The position numbers were made by a program, and so were the translations under genes. Of a DNA stretch of 64,000 bases, positions 35,314 through 46,137 are shown in pieces; positions within the stretch are counted from its first letter, which is position 1, and every line of letters starts with the position of its first letter. The notes under the pieces were generated by a model that was given only the letters and a program-made list of their open reading frames with translations, did no database searches and was not told the origin of the DNA. Source of the DNA: DASQUK01 sp963813485 (GTDB lineage: Bacteria > Actinomycetota > Acidimicrobiia > Acidimicrobiales > VFJN01); assembly GCA_963813485.1 (NCBI GenBank), contig CAWEZE010000030.1:1-64000 (forward strand). The letters are read 5' to 3'.

Positions 35314-36875
35314 ACAACAACGAGTTTCTGACCGACTGGGGCCTGACCCTCATGGTGTTCCTGCCGGCGGCAGGGGCGCTGGTGATGCTGCTCATCCCCA
35401 AGGCCGAAGAGGAGATCCACAAGTGGGTCGCGCTGGTCGCTGTGCTGGCCAGCGCGGGCGTGGGCGCCGCGGTGCTGGCGGACTTCAGCTACGACCGCAC
35501 CGCCGAGCTGCAGTTCGTCCTCAACAAGCCGTGGATCGATGTGATCCACGCCCGGTACTTCGTCGGCATCGACGGCCTGTCGGTGCCGCTGGTGGCGCTG
35601 ACCTTGCTGATCACGCCGCTCTGCATCGTCTACAGCTGGAACCACTTCCCCGAGCCCCGCAACGCCAAGGCGTTCCTGATCCTGCTGCTGGTGCTACAGA
35701 CCGGGATGATCGGCACCTTCGTGGCGCAGGACCTCATCCTGTTCTTCGTCTTCTTCGAGGTCGTGCTGCTGCCGATGTACTTCCTCATCGGCGTGTGGGG
35801 CGGCGAGCAACGCCAGTACGCGGCGATCAAGTTCTTCCTGTTCACCCTGTTCGGGTCGGCGTTGATGATCATCAGCTTCCTGGCCCTGTTCTTCGTGGCC
35901 GGCGGCGTCACCTTCTCCATCCCCGAGCTGGCGGAGCGCATCTCCGACCCCGCCCGCTTCGGGCTCGAGGCGATTCCGCTGGCGACCCAGGTGCTCATCT
36001 TCGGCGGCATGTTCATGGGTTTCGGCATCAAGGTGCCGATCTTCCCGTTCCACACCTGGCTACCCGACGCCCACACGCAGGCTCCCACGGTCGGCTCGGT
36101 CATCCTGGCGTCCATCATGCTGAAGCTCGGCACCTACGGCTTCGTGCGGGTGGCGCTGCCGATCCTGCCCGAGGCCGCGGTCGAGTGGGCGCCGTACATC
36201 GGCGGCCTGGCCGTGATCGGCATCATCTACGGCGCCCTGGCGTGCCTGGCGCAGACCGACATGAAACGGCTCATCGCCTTCTCGTCGGTCTCGCACATGG
36301 GGTTCATCATGCTGGGCATCGCCACGCTCACCGACTTCGGCCTCAACGCCGCGGTGATGGGCATGGTCGCCCACGGCCTCATCACCGGCATGCTCTTCTT
36401 CCTGGCCGGATCGGTGAAGGAGCGCTACCACACGCTGGATATCCACCGGCTCGGCGGCATCCTGGTGAAGGCGCCCCGGATGGGCTGGATCCTGGGGTTC
36501 ACCGCAATGGCGTCGCTCGGCCTGCCTGGGCTGGCCGGGTTCTGGGGGGAGTTCCCGGCGATCCTGTCGGCCTACGACCCGGGCGCCGGCCTGTCCACGG
36601 TGACGTTCCGGGTCTACATGGTGATCGCCGCCCTGGGGACCGTGTTCGCCGCCGGCTACCTGCTGTGGCTGTACCAGCGGACGTCGTTCGGTGTCCCCAC
36701 CGAGGAGTTCGAGGACGACGACATCGCCGACGTCCAGACGCCGGAGTGGATCGCCTGGGTGCCGATGCTGGTGCTCATCCTGGCCATCGGCATCTACCCC
36801 AACCTGGTGTTCCGCGTGACCGACGACCAGCTCACCTCGGTTGCGCAGATGCTCACCGCGGCAGCCGGGGGCTGA
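35310..36875 (+). CDS. nuoM: NADH-quinone oxidoreductase subunit M, second complex
   Basis: 521-residue antiporter-like subunit. Blocks FFVFFEVVLLPMYFLIGVWG, FHTWLPDAHTQAPTVGSVIL and AFSSVSHMGFIMLG are typical. The loop corresponding to the 60-residue insertion of the first NuoM is absent. Cotranscribed with nuoN2. Confidence 0.95.
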   Translation: MNNNEFLTDWGLTLMVFLPAAGALVMLLIPKAEEEIHKWVALVAVLASAGVGAAVLADFSYDRTAELQFVLNKPWIDVIHARYFVGIDGLSVPLVALTLLITPLCIVYSWNHFPEPRNAKAFLILLLVLQTGMIGTFVAQDLILFFVFFEVVLLPMYFLIGVWGGEQRQYAAIKFFLFTLFGSALMIISFLALFFVAGGVTFSIPELAERISDPARFGLEAIPLATQVLIFGGMFMGFGIKVPIFPFHTWLPDAHTQAPTVGSVILASIMLKLGTYGFVRVALPILPEAAVEWAPYIGGLAVIGIIYGALACLAQTDMKRLIAFSSVSHMGFIMLGIATLTDFGLNAAVMGMVAHGLITGMLFFLAGSVKERYHTLDIHRLGGILVKAPRMGWILGFTAMASLGLPGLAGFWGEFPAILSAYDPGAGLSTVTFRVYMVIAALGTVFAAGYLLWLYQRTSFGVPTEEFEDDDIADVQTPEWIAWVPMLVLILAIGIYPNLVFRVTDDQLTSVAQMLTAAAGG

Positions 36876-36900
36876 GCGTGCGCGGCGAGGTTGTCCGCTG

Positions 36901-38415
36901 ATGCTCGGCCCGCTCGCCACCCTGGCGCAGGCCGACGCCGGCTTCGTCCGGCCGGTCATCGACTGGCACGCGCTCGCCCCGGAGCTGGTGCTGACCGCCG
37001 TGTTGTGCATCGTGCTCGTGGCCGACCTGTTCCTCCCCGAGGACCGCAAGGCCGTGCTGCCGTCGCTGGCCGGGCTCGGGCTGCTGGCGGCCCTGATTCC
37101 GGTGCTCACGCTCGCCGTCGACGGGGCCGATCGCTCGATGTTCGGCGGCGCCTACGTTGTCGACAACTTCGCGCTGGTGGTCAAGGCGCTGTTCCTGGTG
37201 GCCGGCTACGTCACCGTCCTCCAATCGACCAACTACATCGCCGAGGGCGACTACGCCGAGGGCGAGTACTACTTCCTGTTGCTGTCGTCGATCCTGGGCA
37301 TGACGGTCATGGGCTCGGCGCGCGACCTCGTGACGATCTTCGTGGCCCTGGAGCTGCTGTCGGTCCCCGCCTACCTACTTGCAGGCTGGCGCAAGCGCGA
37401 CCCGAAGGGCAACGAGGCGGGCGCCAAGTACTACCTGATGGGGGTGTTCGCCACGGGTGTGCTGCTCTACGGCATGTCGCTGCTCTACGGCGTGGCCGGC
37501 AGCACCAAGCTGGCCGACATCGGCGCCGGGCTCGCCGGGGCGCAGAGCGTTCCAGCGATCACGCTGGCCATCGTGTTCTGCATCGCCGGGTTCGGCTTCA
37601 AGGTCTCGGCGGTGCCCTTCCACACCTGGGCGCCCGACACGTACGAGGGCGCGCCCACCCCCATCACTGCGTTCCTCTCGGTGTCGTCCAAGGCGGCGGG
37701 GTTCGTCGCGCTGTTGCAGCTGGTGATCATCGGCTTCGCCGAGCGGTCCGACGTGGTGCGGCCGCTCATGTGGGTACTCGCGGCGCTGTCGATGACGATC
37801 GGCAATGTCGTGGCCCTGCGGCAGTCGAACGTGGTGCGGATGCTGGCCTATTCGGGGATCTCGCAGGCCGGGTTCATGTTGGCGCCGCTGGCGGTGGTGG
37901 GGCAGGTCGGCGACGACACGCTCACGTCGATCGTGACCTACCTGGTGATCTACGCGGCCATGAACCTGGGCGCGTTCACGGTGGTCATGGCCGTCGCCCG
38001 CAAGACCGGCAGCGCCGAGGTCAGCAGCTTCGGGGGCTTGTTCGACTACGCGCCCTCGTTGGCCGTGCTGATGTCGCTCTTCCTGTTCTCCCTGGCCGGG
38101 ATCCCACCGTTGGCCGGGTGGTTGGCGAAGTTCGTCGCGTTCCGGGCGGTCATCGACGCCGACACCGGCTGGGCCTACGCGTTGGCGGTGGTGATGGCCG
38201 TCAACTCCGTGATCGCACTCGCCTACTACGCCAACATCGCCAAGGAGATGTGGATGAACCCGGCGCCCGACGGCGACAAGACGCCCGTACGGGTACCGGT
38301 CTCGCTCACTGCGGCGCTCGCCATCACCGGCGTGTTCACGCTCGTGTTCGGCGTCACGCAGTGGGCCACCGAGCTGGGCGACATGGCCAGCTTCGTGGCG
38401 AACATCGGGAAGTAG
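36901..38415 (+). CDS. nuoN: NADH-quinone oxidoreductase subunit N, second complex
   Basis: 504 residues. TIFVALELLSVPAYLLAGWR, VPFHTWAPDTYEGAPTPITA and AYSGISQAGFMLAP identify NuoN. ATG 36901 overlaps the TGA of a short upstream frame. The last gene of the complex; a long inverted repeat and then the methyltransferase gene follow at 38501. Confidence 0.95.
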   Translation: MLGPLATLAQADAGFVRPVIDWHALAPELVLTAVLCIVLVADLFLPEDRKAVLPSLAGLGLLAALIPVLTLAVDGADRSMFGGAYVVDNFALVVKALFLVAGYVTVLQSTNYIAEGDYAEGEYYFLLLSSILGMTVMGSARDLVTIFVALELLSVPAYLLAGWRKRDPKGNEAGAKYYLMGVFATGVLLYGMSLLYGVAGSTKLADIGAGLAGAQSVPAITLAIVFCIAGFGFKVSAVPFHTWAPDTYEGAPTPITAFLSVSSKAAGFVALLQLVIIGFAERSDVVRPLMWVLAALSMTIGNVVALRQSNVVRMLAYSGISQAGFMLAPLAVVGQVGDDTLTSIVTYLVIYAAMNLGAFTVVMAVARKTGSAEVSSFGGLFDYAPSLAVLMSLFLFSLAGIPPLAGWLAKFVAFRAVIDADTGWAYALAVVMAVNSVIALAYYANIAKEMWMNPAPDGDKTPVRVPVSLTAALAITGVFTLVFGVTQWATELGDMASFVANIGK

Positions 38416-38416
38416 G

Positions 38417-38486
38417 TGGCTGGTGTCGACCACCGGTGCACGTCTCCCTGACCCGGCGATGCGCACACCCTGGTCGACGCCAGCCA
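38417..38486. repeat. 16-bp inverted repeat after nuoN2 enclosing a dispersed repeat
   Basis: TGGCTGGTGTCGACCA (38417-38432) pairs with TGGTCGACGCCAGCCA (38471-38486), one G-U pair, loop 38 nt. The loop ends with CTGACCCGGCGATGCGCAC (38449-38467), nearly repeated at 62638 in the potB-potC spacer. It could terminate or attenuate the nuo transcript before the methyltransferase gene. Confidence 0.65.
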
Positions 38487-38500
38487 TCTAGCGGCCCCAC

Positions 38501-39652
38501 ATGTCGGTCGCCGAGCGCATCGCCGCCGAGATCCGCCGGCACGGGCCGCGGCCGCTGGAGCGGGTGCTCGAGGTCGCGCTCTACGACCCGGCCGGCGGGT
38601 TCTACGAGACCGGCGGCCGGTCCGGTGCCCGGCAGGGCGACTTCCTCACCAGCCCCGAGGTGGGGCCCCTGTTCGGCGCGGTGGTGGGCCGGGCGCTCGA
38701 CGGCTGGTGGCGGGACATGGGATCGCCCGACCCGTTCGTCGTGGTCGACGCCGGCGCCGGCCCCGGCTCGCTCTGCCGGGCGGTGCTGGACTCGGCTCCG
38801 GACTGCGCGCCGGCACTGCGCTACGTCCTGGTCGAGCGCTCGGCCGCACAACGGCGCCTCCATGCGCGGACCTTGCGCCTGGAGGACCCCGCCCTCGCCT
38901 TCGCTCCGGTCGACCCGGACACCGAGGCGCCGGTGCCCGAGGCGGCGGCTGGGCCAATCTGCGTCAGCCTTGCCGAGCTGCCCCGGGTCAAGGGACCGGC
39001 GGTGGTGCTGGCCAACGAGCTCGTTGACAACCTGCCGTTCGGCCTGGCCGAGCGCGGCGCCGACGGGTGGTGGGAGGTGCGCGTGGAGCTCGGCGAGGCC
39101 CAGGGGCCTGCGCCCCCGGCCGGGTTCGTCCAGCTGCTCGTGCCGCTCGACGGTGAACGGGCCGAGCTGCTCGACCGCCTGGTGCCCGATCCCGTCGCCG
39201 GGACGCGGGTCCCGCTCCAGGATGCGGCGAGGGCCTGGTTGCGAGACGCCCTGGCGGTCGCGGGCGCCCGGGGTCGCGTGGTGGTGATCGACTACGCCGC
39301 CACCACCGCGGAGCTGGCCGGCCGCCCCCAGGACCAATGGGTCCGGACGTACCGCGGGCACCGCCACGGCGCCGCCTTGCTCGAAAACCTGGGCGAGCAG
39401 GACGTCACCTGCGAGGTGGCGATCGACCAGCTGGCGACCGTCAAGCGACCGGCGCTCGATCGGAGCCAGGCCGATTGGTTGCGTGCCTCGGGCATCGACG
39501 AGCTGGTGGCCGAGGGCCGTTCCAAGTGGGTCGAGCGCGCCCACGTGGGCGACCTCGCCGCCATGAAGGCCCGCAGCCGGGTCAGCGAGTCGGACGCGCT
39601 GCTCGATCCCGCCGGCCTCGGCGGCTTCCGGGTCCTCGAATGGTCCGGCTGA
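38501..39652 (+). CDS. SAM-dependent methyltransferase, MidA/NDUFAF7 family
   Basis: 383 residues. The family (Pfam Methyltransf_28) is seen from VALYDPAGGFYETGGRSGAR, then GDFLTSPEVGPLFGAVVGRA, the SAM-binding VVDAGAGPGSLCRAVLD, VLANELVDNLPFGLAERG and the late VVVIDYA and RTYRGHRHG. Human NDUFAF7 dimethylates an arginine of NDUFS2 (the NuoD homologue) during complex I assembly. The gene follows nuoN2 by 85 bp, across the inverted repeat, in the same direction. The target arginine is present in the second NuoD only, which suggests that subunit as substrate; bacterial members are mostly uncharacterised. Confidence 0.85.
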   Translation: MSVAERIAAEIRRHGPRPLERVLEVALYDPAGGFYETGGRSGARQGDFLTSPEVGPLFGAVVGRALDGWWRDMGSPDPFVVVDAGAGPGSLCRAVLDSAPDCAPALRYVLVERSAAQRRLHARTLRLEDPALAFAPVDPDTEAPVPEAAAGPICVSLAELPRVKGPAVVLANELVDNLPFGLAERGADGWWEVRVELGEAQGPAPPAGFVQLLVPLDGERAELLDRLVPDPVAGTRVPLQDAARAWLRDALAVAGARGRVVVIDYAATTAELAGRPQDQWVRTYRGHRHGAALLENLGEQDVTCEVAIDQLATVKRPALDRSQADWLRASGIDELVAEGRSKWVERAHVGDLAAMKARSRVSESDALLDPAGLGGFRVLEWSG

Positions 39653-39702
39653 GGTGGGGGTGAGGCCGGCGGCCGCGCGGAAGCACGTGGCCGATCCCCG
39701 GC

Positions 39703-40353
39703 TCAGGCGCGCTCGGCGGCGGTGGCCGCCAGGAGGGCCTCGACGCCGGAGACGATGAAGTCGAGCCCCAACTCGAACTCGGCGTCGTAGCGGGCGGGCG
39801 TCATCTTTCCCAGGTTCTCGAGCTCGCACAGGTCCGGGAAGCGGCTCAGGTCCAGCACCTCGCCTGGCGACGAGGTGCGCCGCCCGGCGCCGGTCTGTTC
39901 CGACACGTGCCCCTGCGTGAAGCTGGCGATCACGCCCAGCACCCGATCGGCGGTCTCGACGTCGAGGCCGATCGCGCGGAGCTCGCGCATGGCCGAGTCG
40001 ACGAACGCGGCCGTGCCCTCGGTTACGAGCGGGCGGCCGGCCACCAGACGGACGGCGTTGGGGTGGCTGAGCAGCACCGATCGATAGATGCCGGCATGCC
40101 GCCGGATGCGCTCCTGCCAGGGCTCGGGCCCCGGCACGACGAGCGGCATCTCGCCGAAGATCAGCTCGACCACGCCCTCGATCAGGTCTTCCTTGCTCTC
40201 GACGTAGCCGTAGAGCGACATCGCCTCCACGCCCAGCGCCCGCCCCAGCCGGCGCATGCTGAGGGCATCCACCCCCTCGCGATCGACCAGGTCGAGCGCC
40301 GCCTGGAGGACCCGCACCCTCGTCAGCGCTGGGCGTGCGGGTGGGGTCGCCAT
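39703..40353 (-). CDS. TetR/AcrR-family transcriptional regulator
   Basis: 216 residues from ATG 40353. The N-terminal helix-turn-helix domain reads RVRVLQAALDLVDREGVDAL, SMRRLGRALGVEAMSLYGYV, ESKEDLIEGV; the rest is a helical ligand-binding domain (TetR_C type, with HPNAVRLVAGRPL). The frame is open upstream to 41091 only because of GC content and overlaps acs there, so I reject the longer form. It is divergent from acs, with 123 bp between the starts, and may control acs, itself or both; ligand unknown. Confidence 0.88.
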   Translation of the reverse strand: MATPPARPALTRVRVLQAALDLVDREGVDALSMRRLGRALGVEAMSLYGYVESKEDLIEGVVELIFGEMPLVVPGPEPWQERIRRHAGIYRSVLLSHPNAVRLVAGRPLVTEGTAAFVDSAMRELRAIGLDVETADRVLGVIASFTQGHVSEQTGAGRRTSSPGEVLDLSRFPDLCELENLGKMTPARYDAEFELGLDFIVSGVEALLAATAAERA

Positions 40354-40407
40354 CCCTGCACCATGGCACGTCCCACCCCGCCCGGCCACCGCGCCACCAA
40401 CGGCAGA

Positions 40408-40413
40408 TAGGCT
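40408..40413 (+). promoter_or_regulatory. Candidate -10 box of acs
   Basis: TAGGCT (TANNNT type) 63 nt upstream of the acs ATG. A Shine-Dalgarno GGGGGAGAGG directly precedes the start, so acs has a conventional leader, unlike the leaderless genes elsewhere in the window. No clear -35. Confidence 0.35.
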
Positions 40414-40476
40414 CGTCGGGCCATCCAGGCCAGGAACGACCAGCCACCAACCATCAGACATCCAGGGGGAGAGGCG

Positions 40477-42474
<1,998 letters not shown>

Positions 42475-42484
42475 GGGCGCGCTC

Positions 42485-43699
42485 CTACGCGCCGGCGCGC
42501 CGACCCTCGCGAAGGGTCTCGCCGAGCATCCCGGTTGCCGCCTCGAGCTGGCGGTCGGACAGGTACGGCGCCGGGCCCAGCCGTAAGAATTGGCCCCTCG
42601 AGTCGACGCTGACGCCCCGATCCCGCAGCGCCGCCTGCAGTCCGCCCGCGTCCGGCGTGCGCAGCGCCAGGAATCCGCCGAAGCCCGACAGCGGCGTAGC
42701 GCGGTCGCGTGTGATCACGTCGTCGGGCGCGCCCAGCGCGTCGAATGCCCGCGCCAGGACCTCGAGCTGGTGCCGGTACGACCGGTGGAGGAGCTCCGCT
42801 GTCAGCCCCTGCTCGTCGAAGAAACCGAAGACGCGGGCCGCCCGGTAGTGGCTCGTGGGGTCGTAGGTGGCGCCGGCGAAGCGCTGCCCGCCCGGGCCGT
42901 AGGCGACCGGATCCGGGTGGGGCTGGTCGGGCAGGGTGTCGAAGTCGGCGTACCAGCCGGTGACGACCGGACGGAGCCGGTCGGCGTGGGCCGGTAGGCG
43001 GAGGAAGCAGTTGCCCTCGCCGAGCTGCAGGTACTTGTAGCCGCCGCCCACCACCCAGGCATCGCTCAGCCCGAGCCCGTGGACCGGGAACGGCACGACG
43101 CCGAGGGCGTGGTAGGCGTCCACGAGCAGCTCCGTGCTGGTGCGCCGGCACGCGGCGGCGAGGGCGTCCAGGTGGGGGACGACGCGGGCGGTCTCGAACA
43201 ACACCGCCGACACGAGCACCGCGGCCGTGCTGTCGTCGACGGCGTCGGCCAAGCGCTCGGCAAGGGTCGCAGCCGGTTCCGCGACCACCCACTCGACCTC
43301 GACACCCGCCTCCGCCAGCCGCGCGAGCTGTCGCCGCAACGTGTGGAACTCGCCGGTCGACGTCACCAGCCGGCGCCTGCGGCCCGCGAGGTCGAGAGCC
43401 GACAGGAACCGGATGACGACGTCGTGCGTACTGGCACCGAGCGCGATATCGCAGCCGGGGTCGCAGAGCAGACGGCGGAACCCGGCGCGCACGTCGTCCG
43501 CCCGGGCGAAGGCGCGGTCCCACTTGCCGTCCACCAGCTCTGCGGCGTCGTCGTACGCCTCCAGCTGCGCCTCTCGGGCCACGTCTGGCCACGCCTGGTG
43601 GGAGTGCCCGGTGAGCAGCAACCTGTCGGCCACGCGGAAGCGGGAATAGTGCGGCGCGAGCGCGTTGGGAGAGCGGGCGAGGTCGTCGAGTGCGGTCAC
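42485..43699 (-). CDS. kynU: Kynureninase-like PLP-dependent enzyme
   Basis: 404 residues, aminotransferase class V fold. The PLP lysine is K222 in GGGYKYLQLGEGN, with the Asp of LLVDAYHALG 27 residues before it. Kynureninase splits kynurenine into anthranilate and alanine. GTG 43699 overlaps the stop of the tryptophan dioxygenase gene by 4 bp, and this pairing is the main support for the function, because the loop around the lysine differs from classical KynU. No kynurenine formamidase gene is adjacent. The convergent acs ends 10 bp away. Confidence 0.75.
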   Translation of the reverse strand: MTALDDLARSPNALAPHYSRFRVADRLLLTGHSHQAWPDVAREAQLEAYDDAAELVDGKWDRAFARADDVRAGFRRLLCDPGCDIALGASTHDVVIRFLSALDLAGRRRRLVTSTGEFHTLRRQLARLAEAGVEVEWVVAEPAATLAERLADAVDDSTAAVLVSAVLFETARVVPHLDALAAACRRTSTELLVDAYHALGVVPFPVHGLGLSDAWVVGGGYKYLQLGEGNCFLRLPAHADRLRPVVTGWYADFDTLPDQPHPDPVAYGPGGQRFAGATYDPTSHYRAARVFGFFDEQGLTAELLHRSYRHQLEVLARAFDALGAPDDVITRDRATPLSGFGGFLALRTPDAGGLQAALRDRGVSVDSRGQFLRLGPAPYLSDRQLEAATGMLGETLREGRRAGA

Positions 43700-44487
43700 A
43701 GCTCGCTCCGGATGGCCCACAGGTCGGGGAACACCGGGTTCGACAGGGTGGTGCGCAGGTAGGCGACGCCCGGCGATCCGCCGGTGCCAGGCTTCGAGCC
43801 GATCGTGCGCTCGACCATCTTGACGTGGCGGTAGCGCCACTCCTGCATGCCCTCGTCGAGGTCGACCAGCCGCTCGGCCACCTGCGACGGCTCGCCGTCG
43901 TCACGGTAGACCGCGAGCAGCACCCGCTGGACGGCACCCGAGGGCTCGAGGGGCCGGGAGACATCTCGCGCCAGCGCGTCGGCGGGAACGCCGTAGCCCT
44001 GGGCGGCGACGTAGCGCAGGAACGAGTCGAACAGCGACGGCCGGGCCATCGCCGCCGTGATGCGCGTGCGGGCTTCGCTCGGGTCGTCGTAGTGGTCGAA
44101 CACCCGGGGCTCGCGCCGCCCGAGCACCGCCTCGAGCTCGCGGAACTGGGCCGACTGGAAGCCGCTGGCGGCCTCGAGCCGGCTCCGGAAGCCGAGGAAC
44201 TGGCGAGGGGTCATCGTCTCGAGCACATCGATCTGGGCGACCGCCACCTTGAGGATCGTGAGGATGCGCTTCAGGGTGGTCAGCGCGTGCGGGGTGTCGC
44301 CGTCCTCGAGCCGGCGCTGCAGGTGTGCGAGCTCGTGCAGCAGCTGCTTGAACCAGAGCTCGTACACCTGGTGGATGACGATGAAGAGCATCTCGTCGTG
44401 CTCGTCCGAACGCGGGTGCTGTGCACCGAGCACGTCGTCGAGCGCCAGGTACGAGGTGTAGGTGAGGGCGGGCGAGCGTTCGGTCAC
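43696..44487 (-). CDS. kynA: Tryptophan 2,3-dioxygenase
   Basis: 263 residues; heme enzyme opening the indole ring of L-Trp to N-formylkynurenine. LTYTSYLALDDVLGAQ, DEMLFIVIHQVYELWFKQLL and the C-terminal EWRYRHVKMVERTIGSKPGT (histidine heme ligand) with GSPGVAYLRTT are family signatures. I choose GTG 44487; the frame is open further upstream but the conserved part begins 8 residues in. It forms an operon with the kynureninase-like gene, giving the tryptophan to anthranilate route. The HAD gene is divergent and close. Confidence 0.92.
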   Translation of the reverse strand: MTERSPALTYTSYLALDDVLGAQHPRSDEHDEMLFIVIHQVYELWFKQLLHELAHLQRRLEDGDTPHALTTLKRILTILKVAVAQIDVLETMTPRQFLGFRSRLEAASGFQSAQFRELEAVLGRREPRVFDHYDDPSEARTRITAAMARPSLFDSFLRYVAAQGYGVPADALARDVSRPLEPSGAVQRVLLAVYRDDGEPSQVAERLVDLDEGMQEWRYRHVKMVERTIGSKPGTGGSPGVAYLRTTLSNPVFPDLWAIRSEL

Positions 44488-44515
44488 GGCACCATCACCG
44501 CGCCAAGCTAGGCCG

Positions 44516-45007
44516 GTGCACCGCACCCCCGAACACTGGCGCTGGCGCAACGCTCCGGTCGACGGTGGCGGCCCCGCCGTGGTGTTCGACATGGACGGTG
44601 TGCTGTCCGACGCGTCCCGCCGCCAGCACTTCCTCGACTGGCCCCGGCGCGACTGGGAGGCGTTCTTCGCCGCCTGCGGCGACGATGCACTCATCGACGA
44701 AGTGGCGCGGCTGCTCGACGTGCTCGACGACGACCTGCGGATCGTGCTGCTGACCGCCCGGCCGCTGCGCGTCCGGCCCCAGACCCTCGCCTGGCTGAAC
44801 CGCTACGAGCTGCGGTGGGACCTGTTGATCATGCGCGACCACGGCGACTACTCGGCGTCCCGCGAGTTCAAGCTGGACGCCGTCGACGACCTCCGAGCCT
44901 GGGGGTTCGACCTGCGCCTGGCGTTCGAGGACGACCGCCGCAACGTGCAGATGTTCCACGGCCAGGGTGTGCCCTGCATCTACATCCACTCGGGCTACTA
45001 CGACTAA
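44516..45007 (+). CDS. HAD-superfamily phosphatase, PNKP-phosphatase-like
   Basis: 163 residues. The catalytic motif VVFDMDGVLSD (nucleophile and acid/base Asp) lies near 21-31, VLLTARP is motif II, and LAFEDDRRNVQMF motif IV. The arrangement with RRQHFLDWPRRDW resembles the 3'-phosphatase domain of polynucleotide kinase/phosphatases, but the substrate is unknown. GTG 44516 avoids overlap with the divergent dioxygenase gene; a GTG at 44462 in the same frame is possible but would overlap it. Only 28 bp lie between the two starts. Confidence 0.7.
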   Translation: MHRTPEHWRWRNAPVDGGGPAVVFDMDGVLSDASRRQHFLDWPRRDWEAFFAACGDDALIDEVARLLDVLDDDLRIVLLTARPLRVRPQTLAWLNRYELRWDLLIMRDHGDYSASREFKLDAVDDLRAWGFDLRLAFEDDRRNVQMFHGQGVPCIYIHSGYYD

Positions 45008-45209
45008 GGAGCCGAGCGGATAGGGCGGTTCATGCAGCCTACGCGGGGGAATTTGGCGGTCGACCACCAGCTCAATAGCTCGGGTCCCCGGCAGCGCTGA
45101 CCACCGTGGCCCAAGGCGACGTGCCTATCCGCCAGGCCCTGAAGGGCCTCGGCGAGGCTCACACCTGGCGTACAGCCGGTTCTCAGCAACCGGGGCTACC
45201 CTGCGGTCC
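45008..45209. promoter_or_regulatory. Intergenic region with leaderless-type promoter of htpX
   Basis: 202 bp with no convincing gene or RNA. TACCCT at 45197-45202 lies exactly 7 nt before the htpX GTG (45210), and there is no Shine-Dalgarno, so htpX is probably translated from a leaderless mRNA. GGCCCTGAAGGGCC (45134-45147) is a small palindrome that could end the upstream HAD transcript. Confidence 0.45.
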
Positions 45210-46058
45210 GTGAAGAACACCTTCAAGACCTTCGTCCTGCTCGCCGGGCTCGGCGGTCTGCTCGTGATCGTCGGCCAGCTTTTGGGTGGCTACACGGGTG
45301 CCATCATCGGCTTCGCCATCGGCGTCCTGATCGTCGGGTTCTCCTACTGGAAGAGCGACACTCTGGCCATTCGGGCCGCCCGTGCCGTGCCCGTCACCGA
45401 GGAGCAGATGCCCGAGTACTACGCCATCGTGCGCGAGCTCACGCAGAAGGCGGGCATGCCCATGCCCAAGCTCTACGTCACCCCCGACCAGCAGCCCAAC
45501 GCCTTCGCCACCGGGCGCAACCCCGAGCACGCGGCCGTGGCCGTGACGCAGGGCATCCTGCGCATCCTGACCTGGGACCAACTCCGCGGTGTCCTGGCCC
45601 ACGAGATCAGCCACGTCGGCAACCGCGACATCCTCATCGGCTCGGTGGCCGCCGCCATCGCCACGGGCATCACGCTCATCGCCACCTTCCTGCGGTTCTC
45701 CGCCATCTTCGGCGGCGGCCGCGACGACGACGGCGGCAACCCCATCGCCCTGCTGGCCATGGCGATCCTGGCGCCGCTGGCCGCCGGCCTGCTGCAGATG
45801 GCCCTCAGCCGCAGCCGCGAGTTCGAGGCCGACCGCAGCGGTGCCCGCCTGATCGACGACGGCGAGCCGCTGGCGCAGGCGCTCGAGAAGCTCGAGGCCG
45901 GCGCCCGCCAGATCCCGATGGACATCGACCCGGCGCACGCCTCGGCGTTCATCGTCAACCCGCTGTCGGGCCGCAAGATGAGCTTCGGCAACCTGTGGCG
46001 CACGCACCCCAAGACCGAGGACCGGGTCGCCCGGCTCCGCGGGGGCGAGTGGCGCTAG
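45210..46058 (+). CDS. htpX: HtpX-type membrane zinc metalloprotease
   Basis: 282 residues, M48 family protease degrading misfolded membrane proteins. Zinc motif HEISH at 131-135 (H131, E132, H135) and third ligand in SREFEADRSGARL near 208. Two hydrophobic segments at 8-25 and 28-45 and two more at about 143-162 and 177-194 flank the active site, which faces the cytoplasm in known members. Full length for the family. Monocistronic, converging with yajQ. Confidence 0.93.
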   Translation: MKNTFKTFVLLAGLGGLLVIVGQLLGGYTGAIIGFAIGVLIVGFSYWKSDTLAIRAARAVPVTEEQMPEYYAIVRELTQKAGMPMPKLYVTPDQQPNAFATGRNPEHAAVAVTQGILRILTWDQLRGVLAHEISHVGNRDILIGSVAAAIATGITLIATFLRFSAIFGGGRDDDGGNPIALLAMAILAPLAAGLLQMALSRSREFEADRSGARLIDDGEPLAQALEKLEAGARQIPMDIDPAHASAFIVNPLSGRKMSFGNLWRTHPKTEDRVARLRGGEWR

Positions 46059-46117
46059 CGCCTCAGCGCGACCCAAGACGGGCGGAGGTGCGCGAGCGGA
46101 TCGACGGCCACCGGGCT

Positions 46118-46137
46118 CTGACGCCGTCCGGCGTCAG
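46118..46137. terminator. Hairpin between htpX and yajQ
   Basis: CTGACGCC-GTCC-GGCGTCAG, a perfect 8-bp stem with a 4-nt loop, overlapping the yajQ stop codon (46134-46136). Likely serves the convergent gene pair. Confidence 0.5.
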
